64,000 nt of DNA from Mesostigma viride (taxonomy: Eukaryota > Streptophyta > Mesostigmatophyceae > Mesostigmatales > Mesostigmataceae): assembly GCA_009746045.1 (NCBI GenBank), contig RPFO01000418.1:993582-1057581 (forward strand), given 5' to 3'. This document shows, in pieces, positions 21,101-29,607 of the stretch. The notes below the pieces were generated by a model. It saw nothing but the letters and a program-made list of their open reading frames with translations. It had not been told where the DNA came from and made no database searches. The translations under genes and the position numbers were made by a program. Positions within the stretch are counted from its first letter, which is position 1, and each line of letters opens with the position of its first letter.

Positions 21101-21816
21101 CAGGCCGCTTCAAGCTGCTCGGCAGTTGGCTTCCTGACTGCGAGGACGACATGACGACACGGATCGGCATGGCGTGGGCGCACCTCCATGACCACCGCCG
21201 CTGGTGGAGCAACCCCGCCCTACCCCGGATCGTCAAGCGTGACCTCTTCAAGGTCGTCATTCTGACGATCCTGACCTACGGCGCCGAGACGTGGACACTG
21301 ATGCAGGAGCTGGAGCAACGACTCGACGGCGCCGTCACCAAGATGCTGCGCAAGGCCCTTAACATCCCCTTTGGTTTGCACATTAGTAATGAGGATTTGT
21401 ACGCTGATTTGCCCTATGTTTCCCACATTATTAGGCACAGGCGCCTGGGCCTAGCCGGGCACCTGGCCCGCACAGATCAGGTAGATACATCAGATAGACT
21501 AGCTGGCACCAAGCCCGCCCAGCCTGGGCGATATGTCCTCACCTGGCGTGCCCCCGGCCGCGCGCGGCAGGGCCGCCACCCGTGGACTTTTCGTGATAGA
21601 CTCGGCATGGACATGTGCTACACTAGACGTGACGGGCTCACCCCCGGGCAGCCTCCTGGTTTGTCTGTAATATGGAGGCAGATGGTGCGCAAGGATAGAT
21701 GGCAAGTAGTGATGAAGGAGACCACCCCCAAGCCTGTGGGGGCTCCGCGTGTGACCAAGTATGGCATTCATAGCGATTCGGGCCGCGGTGCCCACACCCC
21801 TGTAACTAGGACCTAG
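18185..21816 (+). pseudogene. LINE-A ORF2, APE endonuclease + reverse transcriptase (one frameshift)
   Basis: ORF2 starts at the ATG overlapping the ORF1 stop. The first frame (18185-18958) carries the endonuclease start: ATFNARTL and ILGIQEHRR. The rest (from about 18910) is in another frame: VGVGYAPHSG, LLLDANATL, CIDYVV and VRSDHRIVTARI complete the APE-type nuclease. RT follows with YKNKGSPDDPANYRGVCIQ, MGFRPGRNT, FVDFIKAFDSVLWDALW, GVWQGCVLSPYLFI, LIYADDITLIE and a thumb/C-terminal region with LAGHLARTDQVDTS. It ends at TAG 21816. Apart from the single indel near 18905-18915 the frame is intact, so the damage is recent or a read error. Confidence 0.92.
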
Positions 21817-21871
21817 ATAGCTTATACCATCCATTCCATCCCATGTTCCCCTCCCACTGAGGACTTATGCT

Positions 21872-21907
21872 CACGTGACGCAGTCACGTGTCTATTAATT
21901 AATTAAT
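21872..21907 (+). other. LINE-A 3' end: hairpin plus TTAA tail
   Basis: The imperfect palindrome CACGTGACGCAGTCACGTG (21872-21890) can fold into a hairpin with a short loop and is followed by TCTATTAATTAATTAA. The identical 19-mer with a TTAATTAA tail ends the 406-bp element at 24426-24831. This is likely the 3' structure recognised by the LINE RT. Confidence 0.8.
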
Positions 21908-21918
21908 TAGGGTGTAAT

Positions 21919-23024
21919 AGGTCTGGTGTTTGTGCTCATAAGCGGGATTTTCTGTCATTTTTTTTTTGCATGTTTTTGCATGTTTACACTAATAAACATG
22001 AGTAAACGTGCTCAGAATGAGCTCAAACTTTGTGAGAGTGAAATTCCCACCCTAGGCCTAGTATAAATATCATCACTGGAATTTTTGCATGTGTCTACTA
22101 TTTGATTTATTTTTTTAGGACAAAAAAAAAACGTGTTTTGGGCTAAACCCTATAAATAGTCTAAACGTGCTTATTTTGTGGTCCTGAGTAGCCAGATTTA
22201 TTTGCAAGGGTGGGGATTTTAGGAAAATATGTGGTTTGGTCACTTTTGGTTTGCCCAGTCTCCTAGGAAAAATCGGCCAAAAATAGCGTCTTTTTCTATT
22301 TTTAGCTCATAACTGGGTCATGCTGGGGGGTAGTACCACCCCCAAGTGGCTGGAAAATTTTTTTTTTTCACATATTTATGGTTTGGAAGCATAACTGGAT
22401 TTTTATCCCATGCACAGGTCTGTTCTCCAGAAAAGTGCACTTAAGATATCAAAGAGACAACCAGCGCAGGCCAGAAATCGGGAGAATCCGGACCATGGTA
22501 GCTCGAGCCTGCCGTTATCTTTTCCGCGTTTTCGAGTCGTTCAGGATGATGAAGATGAATGGTGATGGAAATGTGTATCCTTGTGCATTGAAATTATCAA
22601 AGAGACAACAATTATGGCTGGCTTACGTGTGGAGCGACTAGATGACCTAGACGGTGGGGCCGGAAACAGCATGCTTGATCAGGGCGTGTGTTTCGAGCCT
22701 AACTGGCCGGGAGTGTCTAGTGGTGAGCACCATTGCTGCGATCGCTCTCCCACCATTTACGAGGAAATACCCGCAAATGGAAAACCACTGAAAAGGTCTA
22801 GCTAGTCAGTCATCACGTTAGCCATGCCATGATTCCAAACGTCCAAGAAACTGCACACGGTGCAAAGGCAAAAAGCCGGAGGACAGCACTTTCAAATGTG
22901 CGGCGGGAACCAAAAGCCCGCGGATGCCAGAAAACATCGTGTTGCGGCAGCGACGCGACGATGTGGACAACGAATCCAGTGCCAAGCTCGGAACGGCCGC
23001 AAAGGAGATCTGGCATCACAGGGT
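21919..23024. other. Intergenic, AT-rich, with micro-repeat motifs
   Basis: No gene was recognised. The stretch includes runs of T and the minus-strand micro-repeat (22447-22505). The 14-mer ATCAAAGAGACAAC occurs at 22448-22461 and again alone at 22596-22609. Confidence 0.4.
22447..22505 (-). repeat. Dispersed micro-repeat, copy C
   Basis: On the minus strand GAGCTACC then ATG at 22496 opens the same 15-codon frame as copies A and B. The only difference in the 48 nt is CTTTGA for CCTTGA, changing the last residue Pro to Leu. The upstream CGAGCTACC is identical to copy A. The flanks are otherwise unrelated. Confidence 0.85.
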
Positions 23025-23492
23025 TCAGATGTGCGGAGATACTATGCGATCCAGCCGGTCCACGACCTGTTTGTAGAGCTTGTGCCAAGGGGCAGCACCG
23101 AACAGATGTGGGTGACGTTGCAAAAAACATCGGACTTGACGGAGCATAATGGCTCGGTCATAGTCTTTGACCAATAAACGCTGCAAGAGTTCAACAAGAG
23201 TTGTGATGAAATCAACACGATAAGAACAAAGACGGGAAAAACGATGTAACTGAGAAAGAACAACACCATATTTTGCTGTGTGGGAAAGGAGACTGTGAAT
23301 ATCGGGGTAACGAATAAAAGGAATTTGCTGGTATTTAGGATCCTTGCGCTTATCATAGACAGCCGTACGCCAGCCCTTCTTGTTATGGGTAATGTTAAGA
23401 TCGAGGTAATTGCAATGAGTATCCTCCGACGTGAGCTTTAATGTGAGGGACGCTTGCGGGTAGATGCCAGGCAGACCAGCGGTGATATACAA
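23025..23492 (-). pseudogene. Reverse-transcriptase C-terminal fragment (Penelope-like or related)
   Basis: A 155-codon minus frame contains CNYLDLNITHNKKGWRTAVY, YDKRKDP, PFIRYPDIHS, KYGVVLSQLHRFSRLC and a region ending LLVKDYDR. The order YLDL / YDKR / P-D-I-x-S / KYGV-x-SQ-x-xR recalls the palm-thumb end of RTs I associate with Penelope-like or allied non-LTR elements. It is unlike LINE-A and the copia RTs here. No start, catalytic YxDD or flanking structure is present, so it is a fragment. The family name is tentative. Confidence 0.55.
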
Positions 23493-23537
23493 ATGGGTTG
23501 CGAAATCAGGGTTGTCGAAAGCGATGACATCACTTTA

Positions 23538-24043
23538 GATATGTCCCATCCCCTTAAGCAGCGGCGCCTGCAGCTCGTAGGGCACCTAGCTCGCACCAAC
23601 CAGGTAGACACCTCACGTGGCCCCCCCGCAGGACTGCGACCAGCTCAGCCTGGCCGGCACCTCCTGACGTGGGCCGGGCCCCCTAATGTTAGACGCCGCA
23701 AGGCCCGCACCTTCAAAGAACAGCTATAGTAGAGGACATGGGGGGCCTAGGCCTCTCCGTGATTTGGAAGAAGATGATGGACAAGGCCAAGTGGGCCCAG
23801 GTCATAGAGGACAACGAGCCCCCCCCTGTGGGGAAGCGCCCGCGTGTGCAAGCCCGTGGGAGGCACGCCAGTGCTGTATAGATAGATGTTGTAGTTAGTA
23901 ATGCTGTTAGATAGATGTCGTAGGTAGCTGATGTAGATAGCTTAGACCGGTAGGACTGTTTGCACCCACCCACTCCATCCATCGGGGTTAATGCTCCGTG
24001 ACTCCCCAGCAGGAGCACGAGTCCAATTAATTAATTAATTAAT
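23538..24043 (+). pseudogene. LINE-A-like 3' fragment
   Basis: The frame DMSHPLKQRRLQLVGHLART continues NQVDTS and then PAQPGRHLLTW. After a shift comes GLSVIWKKMMDKAKWAQVI and PPPVGKRPRVQARG, ending at a TAG near 23880. These match, in order, the last ~130 codons of LINE-A ORF2 (RHRRLGLAGHLART ... GLSVIWRQMVRKDRWQVVM ... PVGAPRV). It ends in AATTAATTAATTAATTAA, a TTAA-type tail. A 5'-truncated dead copy of a related subfamily. Confidence 0.85.
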
Positions 24044-24144
24044 CATACTGTTAAATTTCATCTCAACATTTCTCTGGGACGCTTAGTTCTCAAGAACGGC
24101 AACCCAGGTAAAAGATCTTAATTAATTCATTAATGAATCACTAG

Positions 24145-25086
24145 GAGTTAATTTTACGGGGCGTAAACGCCCCGGTTGAGGTTACCGGGGCGGTTACTGG
24201 CCAGTAACCATGTACGTTTAAGGTTACCGGCCAGGTTACCGGCCGGTAACCCGGAATGCAACAGACTAAATACCGGCCGGTAATGGTTACCGGGCGGTAA
24301 TAGTTACCGGAACGTTTACTGGGCGGTAACTTTTACCGGAGCCGTAACCATGCCCGTAACCTATCTGGGTTACGGTCATGGTTATGGCCCAAGTAGAAGT
24401 TACCGGGCGGTAAACTGGTATGGTTCACACTCCAGCTAGTTGTCTAGATGGGGGCAATCGATGATGGGATAGCTTAGGCATTACAGCACTTGAAACGATA
24501 TTAGCGCACAGCGTTATAGTACCTTCAATTAGCTCTGGCACCTTGTGGCCATCAGCTTGCGCCTTAATTAGCCGACGTCTTGAGCCCACCTCACATTTGT
24601 AGCATAAGCTATGCGTCAGCCTACCTATGGTATTGCACTGGTTGTATTGCACCCACAGTGTTGCGCCCCGGCACCATGCCGTGGAGAGAGCGCTCTGTGG
24701 CCTGCCCACCTGCGGCAGTGAGAGAAGCTAGGGCGCCCTCCCTCCTTCTCACTGTGTATATAGGGTTGAAGGTTCCTTTACTCTGTATTGGCACCCACGT
24801 GACGCAGTCACGTGCTTATTAATTAATTAATTAAACTGGTATGGTTACGGGACCAGTTCTGAGAACCGGGATGGGTTACCGGCATGGTTACGGGACCAGT
24901 TCTGATAACCGGGCCTGGCTACTGGCCTGGTTACGGGTCCGTCAACCGTCCCGTAACCTGCAGTAGTTACGGCCCAGTAGTTGACCCTGGCTACTGCGGT
25001 GGTTACGGGGCCGGTTATGCCCCAGTAATAATAGTAACCCATGCCTACAACGCAGCCTGTCCGGGTTATGGCCCCGAATTCTAAAA
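24145..25086. repeat. GTTACCGG-type palindromic repeat element
   Basis: The stretch is dense in GGTTACCGG, GGCGGTAAC and GTAACC motifs in both orientations, so it is richly self-complementary. Its left edge, CACTAGGAGTTAATTTT (24150-24166), recurs inverted at about 43468-43484, the edge of the similar block at 43140-43484. It is therefore a family and not a chance tract. It is interrupted by the SINE-like insertion at 24426-24831. Confidence 0.75.
24426..24831 (+). mobile_element. 406-bp SINE-like element with LINE-A 3' end
   Basis: It is flanked by a 15-bp direct repeat TAAACTGGTATGGTT (24411-24425 and 24832-24846), a clear target-site duplication. It ends with the same 19-nt hairpin as LINE-A (CACGTGACGCAGTCACGTG, 24796-24814) and a TTAATTAATTAAT tail. 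It has no RT or other protein motif. No convincing pol III A/B boxes were found, so I call it SINE-like and not tRNA-derived. It was probably mobilised by LINE-A proteins. Confidence 0.85.
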
Positions 25087-25810
25087 TGCATTGACCCCGG
25101 CTATGGTGAGTGGCTTGCATGATATGGTGCTTTTCAAGATGCATTTTTGAATTAGGCATTTCATTAAAATGTTTAAGAAGTAATTAATAATCAATTGCAC
25201 GAATCACTTCCATCCGATGTTGTCAACGTGGGCTTCATGATGAAATCGTGGAGATGACGCACATGAAGTTCACGGAACATCTTAGGTAATAAATTAAGCC
25301 GTTACGGCAGTAGAACCTTGGCCGATGAGGGTGGCGTCTTGAAGCTGTTGTCACCCTCAAGTCCGCTCGGCCAGGGGTAATCGCCCTTGTTGATTTGAAA
25401 GGTACCGCCGTCCATATGGCGGCTCCGCTTTTGGTGCGAGTTGACCAACTTCCCGTCTTCATCATTCCGGATTGCCTGCAGTTCATTCCGCCTTTGTCCA
25501 AGTAAGACAGCAACTGTCACGCACTCATAGAAAACGCGAAATGCCCCGAATGCAGTTACGGCCATACGGTAGCGAGGAATAGCAGTTGAAATTTCTAGTA
25601 CACAGGCAACTAGTAAGAAAAGGGACGATGCGTGCACCACCACCAATACGTACGTGCATCCCTCTCTTGAAAATGACAGCATCTTCCATGCCGTCCAAGA
25701 AAAACGCAACGTATTTAACATGAACCCGAATGCAGTTACGGTCGTAGACTAGTGAGGACTGGCAGCTGAAAGTTCTAGTTGATGGGCTGAGAATAAGGAA
25801 AAAAATGATG
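25087..25810. other. Unique sequence with a degenerate ~180-bp duplication
   Basis: No gene was seen. A segment containing CGAATGCAGTTACGG occurs near 25547 and again near 25730, with similar following text (GCAGTTGAAATTTCTAG / GCAGCTGAAAGTTCTAG and ATGCGTGCAC). This indicates an old tandem duplication that leads into the adjoining minisatellite. Confidence 0.5.
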
Positions 25811-26960
25811 CGTGCACTCACCTACCCTATTACGTCCCTCCCATGGCAAGGAACCAGCAAAACCACCCACATACCCTGTTGTGTCCCTCCCTTGACAAGG
25901 AACAAGCACGTGCACATGCCTACCCCACATGCATGCCTCCCTTGACAAGAATCGAACGAGCACGTGCACCCACCCACCCTGTGTGCACCCCTCCTTTGAC
26001 AAGGAACAAGCACATGAACTCACCTACACTACGCGCGTCCCTCCCTTGACAAGGAATAGGCACGTGCACATGCCTACCCCACATCCATGCCTCCCCTGAC
26101 CAGTAACAAGCACGTGCACCCACCTACCCTACGTGCATCCCTCCTGTGACATGGAACAAGCATGTGCACATGCCTACCCCACATGCGTCCCTCCTTTGAC
26201 ATCGAACAAGCACGTGCACCCACCAACTGACCCTATGTCGGCCCCTCCCTTGAGAAGGTACAAGCATGCCCACCCACCTACCCTACCTGCATCCCTCCCT
26301 TGACATGGAACAACCATGTGCACATTCCTACTCCACATGCCCCCCTCCTTTGACAAGGAACAAGCATGTGCACTCATCTACCGTACGTGCATCCCTCCCT
26401 TGACAAGGAACAAGCAAGCCCACCCACCTACCCTACCTGCATCCCTCCCTTGACATGAAACAAGCACGTGCACATGCCTACCCCACATGCATGCCTCCCT
26501 TGACAAGGAACGAGCACGTGCACCCACCCACCCTATGTGCACCCCTCCTTTGACAAGGAACAAGCACATGAACTCACCTACACTACGTGCGTCCCTCCCT
26601 TGACAAGAATCGAACGAGCACGTGCACCCACCCACCCTGTGTGCACCCCTCCTTTGACAAGGAACAAGCACATGAACTCACCTACACTACGTGCGTCCCT
26701 CCCTTGACAAGGAATAAGCACGTGCACATGCCTACCCCACATCCATGCCTCCCCTGACCAGGAACAAGCACGTGCACTCACCTACCCTACGTATGTGCCT
26801 CTTGACAAGGACCCACCTACCATACGTGAATCCCTCCCTTGACAAGGTACACGCATGCCCACCCACCTACCCTACGTGGGCCCCTCCCTTGATAAGGTAC
26901 AAGCATGACCAGCCACCTACCCCGCGAGCCTTCCTACTTTGACAAGGAACAAGCACGTGG
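25811..26960. repeat. ~50-60-bp degenerate minisatellite, ~1.1 kb
   Basis: It repeats the theme CCCTCCCTTGACAAGGAACA, then AGCACGTGCAC, then CTACCCTACGTGCAT, with many substitutions and some higher-order duplication. The blocks near 25930-26060 and 26590-26720 are almost the same. TTGACAAGGAACAAG is the best conserved piece. Frames on the minus strand translate to repetitive CSLSKEGC-like text that I regard as artefact. Confidence 0.9.
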
Positions 26961-27950
26961 GCCCGCTAGCATGGCAGCAAGGAAGACATTACACTAACAT
27001 GGCATGGCCAAAGCAAAAGAGACAGAGAAGTCAATGGAGAGAGAGCTCCTAAGTACTCCTAGTAAAATTGGCAACCATGGAGGGCAAAAAACGTTCAACA
27101 ACTTACGAAGGGCATCGGCACATACAGAGAAGCCCAGGTGTGCCAGGTGTAAAATAAGCGAGATTGAAGTGTCGCCTACCTCGTGGGAGACTTTTGGTAT
27201 CTGGTAAACAATGAAAGCGAGTGGAAAGATGGACAACGTGAAAATAACATACAATCGACTGCAATGCATGCAAAGAGGACAGAATCAGTAATAAAGCGCG
27301 CTGCATTCAGGCAGCGCTGAGCAATTGAACGGTGAACAATTTAATCCGGAACGCATTGTCTACGCGACTCGATGCGACTAAACGTGGCATGCATACGCGG
27401 TCGCTGACTGAAGACATTGTGTACCTGGCTCAGCAAGGTGCGCTTGCAGCCGCTTTCTTAAATATGCCGCAGGCGCACGATGTAACGAATTGAAGTTTGC
27501 ATGTAGTAACAAAGGCAAGAAAAGCGGTGTAGCTGGCTACCGACTACGCCATAGTAAGCTGTATCGGAGTTGGCGCTGCCGATGGCTGGAAACGGATGAC
27601 CGAATCATGCTAAACTGGGGCTCCAAAAGGGCTTGTCATGCATCCTAGTGCGCCTTTTGCTTTTTTTTCTTCAAGCATCGTGAGCATGCGGGTTTAGGGG
27701 GGCGCTTATTCTTTCACCACTATCAGTCGGCTGGACTGCAATCGGCATAGCCAGCGCAAGGTGATGCAAGGGCAGGCAAACTTTACCAGCTCGTTCAAGG
27801 CTCGTTGATGAAATTCAAACATCTAGGCGGCGCGTCTGCAACGGCTCATCGCAATTCGAATTCGCAAGCAGAACCCTCGTTACACGTGGCGCATGCAGAG
27901 ATCTGCTTCGGGCGGCTTGGCGTATCTCACTGCGTCGTGACTCGAGTACA
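26961..27950. other. Intergenic, no recognised gene
   Basis: About 1 kb without a recognisable family on either strand. A T-run at 27661-27672 is the only simple feature. Short frames of 60-90 codons have no motif support. Confidence 0.4.
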
Positions 27951-27983
27951 TAGTCAGCCTAAGTACTCTGGGGGCCTCGAGTT

Positions 27984-28054
27984 CGGCAGTCCCCTATTCG
28001 GAAATCCCGGATCATATGTACTCCACACTATGTACTCTTGGAGTACATAGTGTG
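27984..28054. repeat. Left piece of 152-bp satellite, target of LTR1
   Basis: The TCGGCAGTCCCCTATTCGGA segment and TGTACTCTTGGAGTACATAG match the 152-bp satellite on the other side of LTR1 (33940-34440). Joining the two flanks at the GTGTG duplication restores a satellite unit. LTR1 therefore inserted into an existing array. Confidence 0.85.
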
Positions 28055-28330
28055 AGTTGTACTGTGTAGTTCTACTCAGTACCCTAAATCCTAGTGTGGA
28101 CGCCGCGCCGTCAGCATCTTTGCTGCGACGGAATCTTGTGAACGGCATCTAGCGTCGCGCCGAGGAATCTCGGACTATGTTAAGCAAGTCCAATGCACGA
28201 TGATAAGTTAATGAGAAATAAATGCAACGTGACGGCGGACGAGGTAGCCGCCTGCGTGTTCCTCTGCGTAGCACCAAAGCACTTGCCTCTCGACGAAGAG
28301 CGTTGGTATCCAAAACACATTATTGCAACT
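28055..28330 (+). repeat. LTR1 5' LTR
   Basis: 276 bp, starting AGTTGTACTG and ending TTGCAACT. It contains AATAAA at 28217-28222, a candidate poly(A) signal. The base immediately after it (TGTACTCAAG...) does not start with the usual TGG of a tRNA-primed binding site. Confidence 0.93.
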
Positions 28331-28357
28331 TGTACTCAAGAAAGAACATTTTCAAAA

Positions 28358-29584
28358 ATGTTCCGGACGGGCCTGACAACGCCGTCGTCGAAAATCAAAC
28401 ACAAAATCAAGCTGCCGAATCTCGGAGCCCTGGGCTCGAAGGGCGTGGGCACACTTCGCAAGCCCACCGCGAGCGAGATTCAGAGGAATCTGAACGAAGA
28501 ATTTGCCAAGCAGGATAGCCCCGCAGTGGTGGACACTGCGGCGGAGGAAACTGCACCTGCAGCTGCCCGTGCAGCGGAGCTGCCAAGTGGATCACAGGCG
28601 GCTGGGCTGCGCACTGCAAGCCTAGACCGTGCTGCCCGCATCCTCTGGATGAAGGAGCAAAAGGTGATCGAGGAGCGAATTCCTGCGCCGATTCCAGCGG
28701 CTCCTGAGCCATCAGAGAAGGTGAAAGAACAGTTTATTTTGAACCTGCGCAAGTGGCACAGTGATGTCCAAGACATGGTAGCCAAGCCTATCGAATTGCT
28801 GAGGCGCAATCGGCTGGCCACCGAGGGTTACAAGGTCGTATCCGACCTGATCGAGATAGCCTACAAGGAGGACCGGAGCTGGGAAGAATTCATGGCTAGC
28901 CTTGAGAAGAATCTCCTGAAGACGGGGCTAATGCGCCTCGTCGCAGATGCAGTGAGTATTCTAAAGTTTGATCTGAATCGGAAGGTAGACATCAGCCAGG
29001 CAACGCTCGACTACGAGCAGAAACTGGCGTTGTCGTCCTGCTCGCCAGGTGACGCCTTCTCGGTGGTAATGTTTCTGGCAAAGGGCATCATGTCTGGTAG
29101 CCTGTCTGAGTCCGCCCTCCAGGGCATGTCGGGAACACTGACTGTCGACAAGCTAGCAAATAGGGCAGAGGCTTTCCAGATTATTCGCAATTCTGTTGCT
29201 GTGCCGGCTGCCGCCAAGGCATTGGTGGCAGCGGGCATTTCTGACCCTCTTTCCTCTGCTGCAGCGCCCATTGCAAGAATTCATGGTGCAGGTGAAGAGA
29301 AGTGTGGCCGATGCCAGGGCACCGGGCATGTGTGGTCGGATTGCCCAGCCAACACGAAGGCTGGTCCGAATGTGCGGCTGTGTGGCGCCTGCCACCAGCC
29401 AGGGCACTTCGCCAAGGACTGCAAGCACACACGCGGTCCGCAGGGCAAGAAGCGCCCGCCCAAGCCGGCTGGCAACATGCGGCCCAAGAAGGCCAAGTGG
29501 AACAAATGGCAGAGGCAGGGGAACACCCAGGCCACACCTGCTAACACTCATGTGCCTGTCCCTGCTCCCTCTGCAGCAAACTAG
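28358..29584 (+). CDS. LTR1 Gag
   Basis: 408 codons from ATG 28358 (context caaaaATGttc), the first in-frame ATG downstream of the LTR. An ATG inside the LTR at 28193 is also in frame but is probably before the transcript start. The central part is helical (around FILNLRKWHSDVQDMVAKP and FMASLEKNLLKTGLMRLV). Two zinc knuckles close the protein: CGRCQGTGHVWSDC and CGACHQPGHFAKDC, both C-x2-C-x4-H-x4-C. A basic tail (KKRPPKPAGNMRPKKAKW) follows. This is the capsid/nucleocapsid precursor. The TAG stop precedes a pol frame shifted by one base. Confidence 0.9.
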   Translation: MFRTGLTTPSSKIKHKIKLPNLGALGSKGVGTLRKPTASEIQRNLNEEFAKQDSPAVVDTAAEETAPAAARAAELPSGSQAAGLRTASLDRAARILWMKEQKVIEERIPAPIPAAPEPSEKVKEQFILNLRKWHSDVQDMVAKPIELLRRNRLATEGYKVVSDLIEIAYKEDRSWEEFMASLEKNLLKTGLMRLVADAVSILKFDLNRKVDISQATLDYEQKLALSSCSPGDAFSVVMFLAKGIMSGSLSESALQGMSGTLTVDKLANRAEAFQIIRNSVAVPAAAKALVAAGISDPLSSAAAPIARIHGAGEEKCGRCQGTGHVWSDCPANTKAGPNVRLCGACHQPGHFAKDCKHTRGPQGKKRPPKPAGNMRPKKAKWNKWQRQGNTQATPANTHVPVPAPSAAN

Positions 29585-29607
29585 ATAGCCCATGTTGGGA
29601 CGATGAT

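Larger units (their letters stand above)
16323..21907 (+). mobile_element. Full-length LINE (LINE-A), 5.6 kb
   Basis: The element is bounded by an 11-bp direct repeat TAGGGTGTAAT at 16312-16322 and 21908-21918, a target-site duplication. It runs from 168-bp tandem monomers through ORF1 (16716-18188) and ORF2 (endonuclease plus RT, 18185-21816) to a short 3' UTR. The 3' UTR has the hairpin CACGTGACGCAGTCACGTG and a TTAATTAATTAAT tail in place of poly(A). A perfect duplication and a near-intact ORF2 indicate a recent insertion. One frameshift near 18910 in the endonuclease makes this copy probably non-autonomous unless it is a sequencing error. Confidence 0.93.

Noticed and set aside
21896..21911. 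TTAATTAATTAA tracts as telomeric or origin repeats
   Set aside because: They coincide with retroelement 3' ends and target duplications, so they are tails of LINE-type elements.
13970..24043. One LINE split by an 8.6-kb insertion between 14948 and 23538
   Set aside because: The two fragments overlap at the break with different nucleotides, so they are separate copies and not halves of one.
25775..26781. Cys-rich minus-strand ORFs (CSLSKEGCTQGGWVHVLV...)
   Set aside because: Repetitive translation of the ~50-60-bp minisatellite with no conservation of a start or stop between units.
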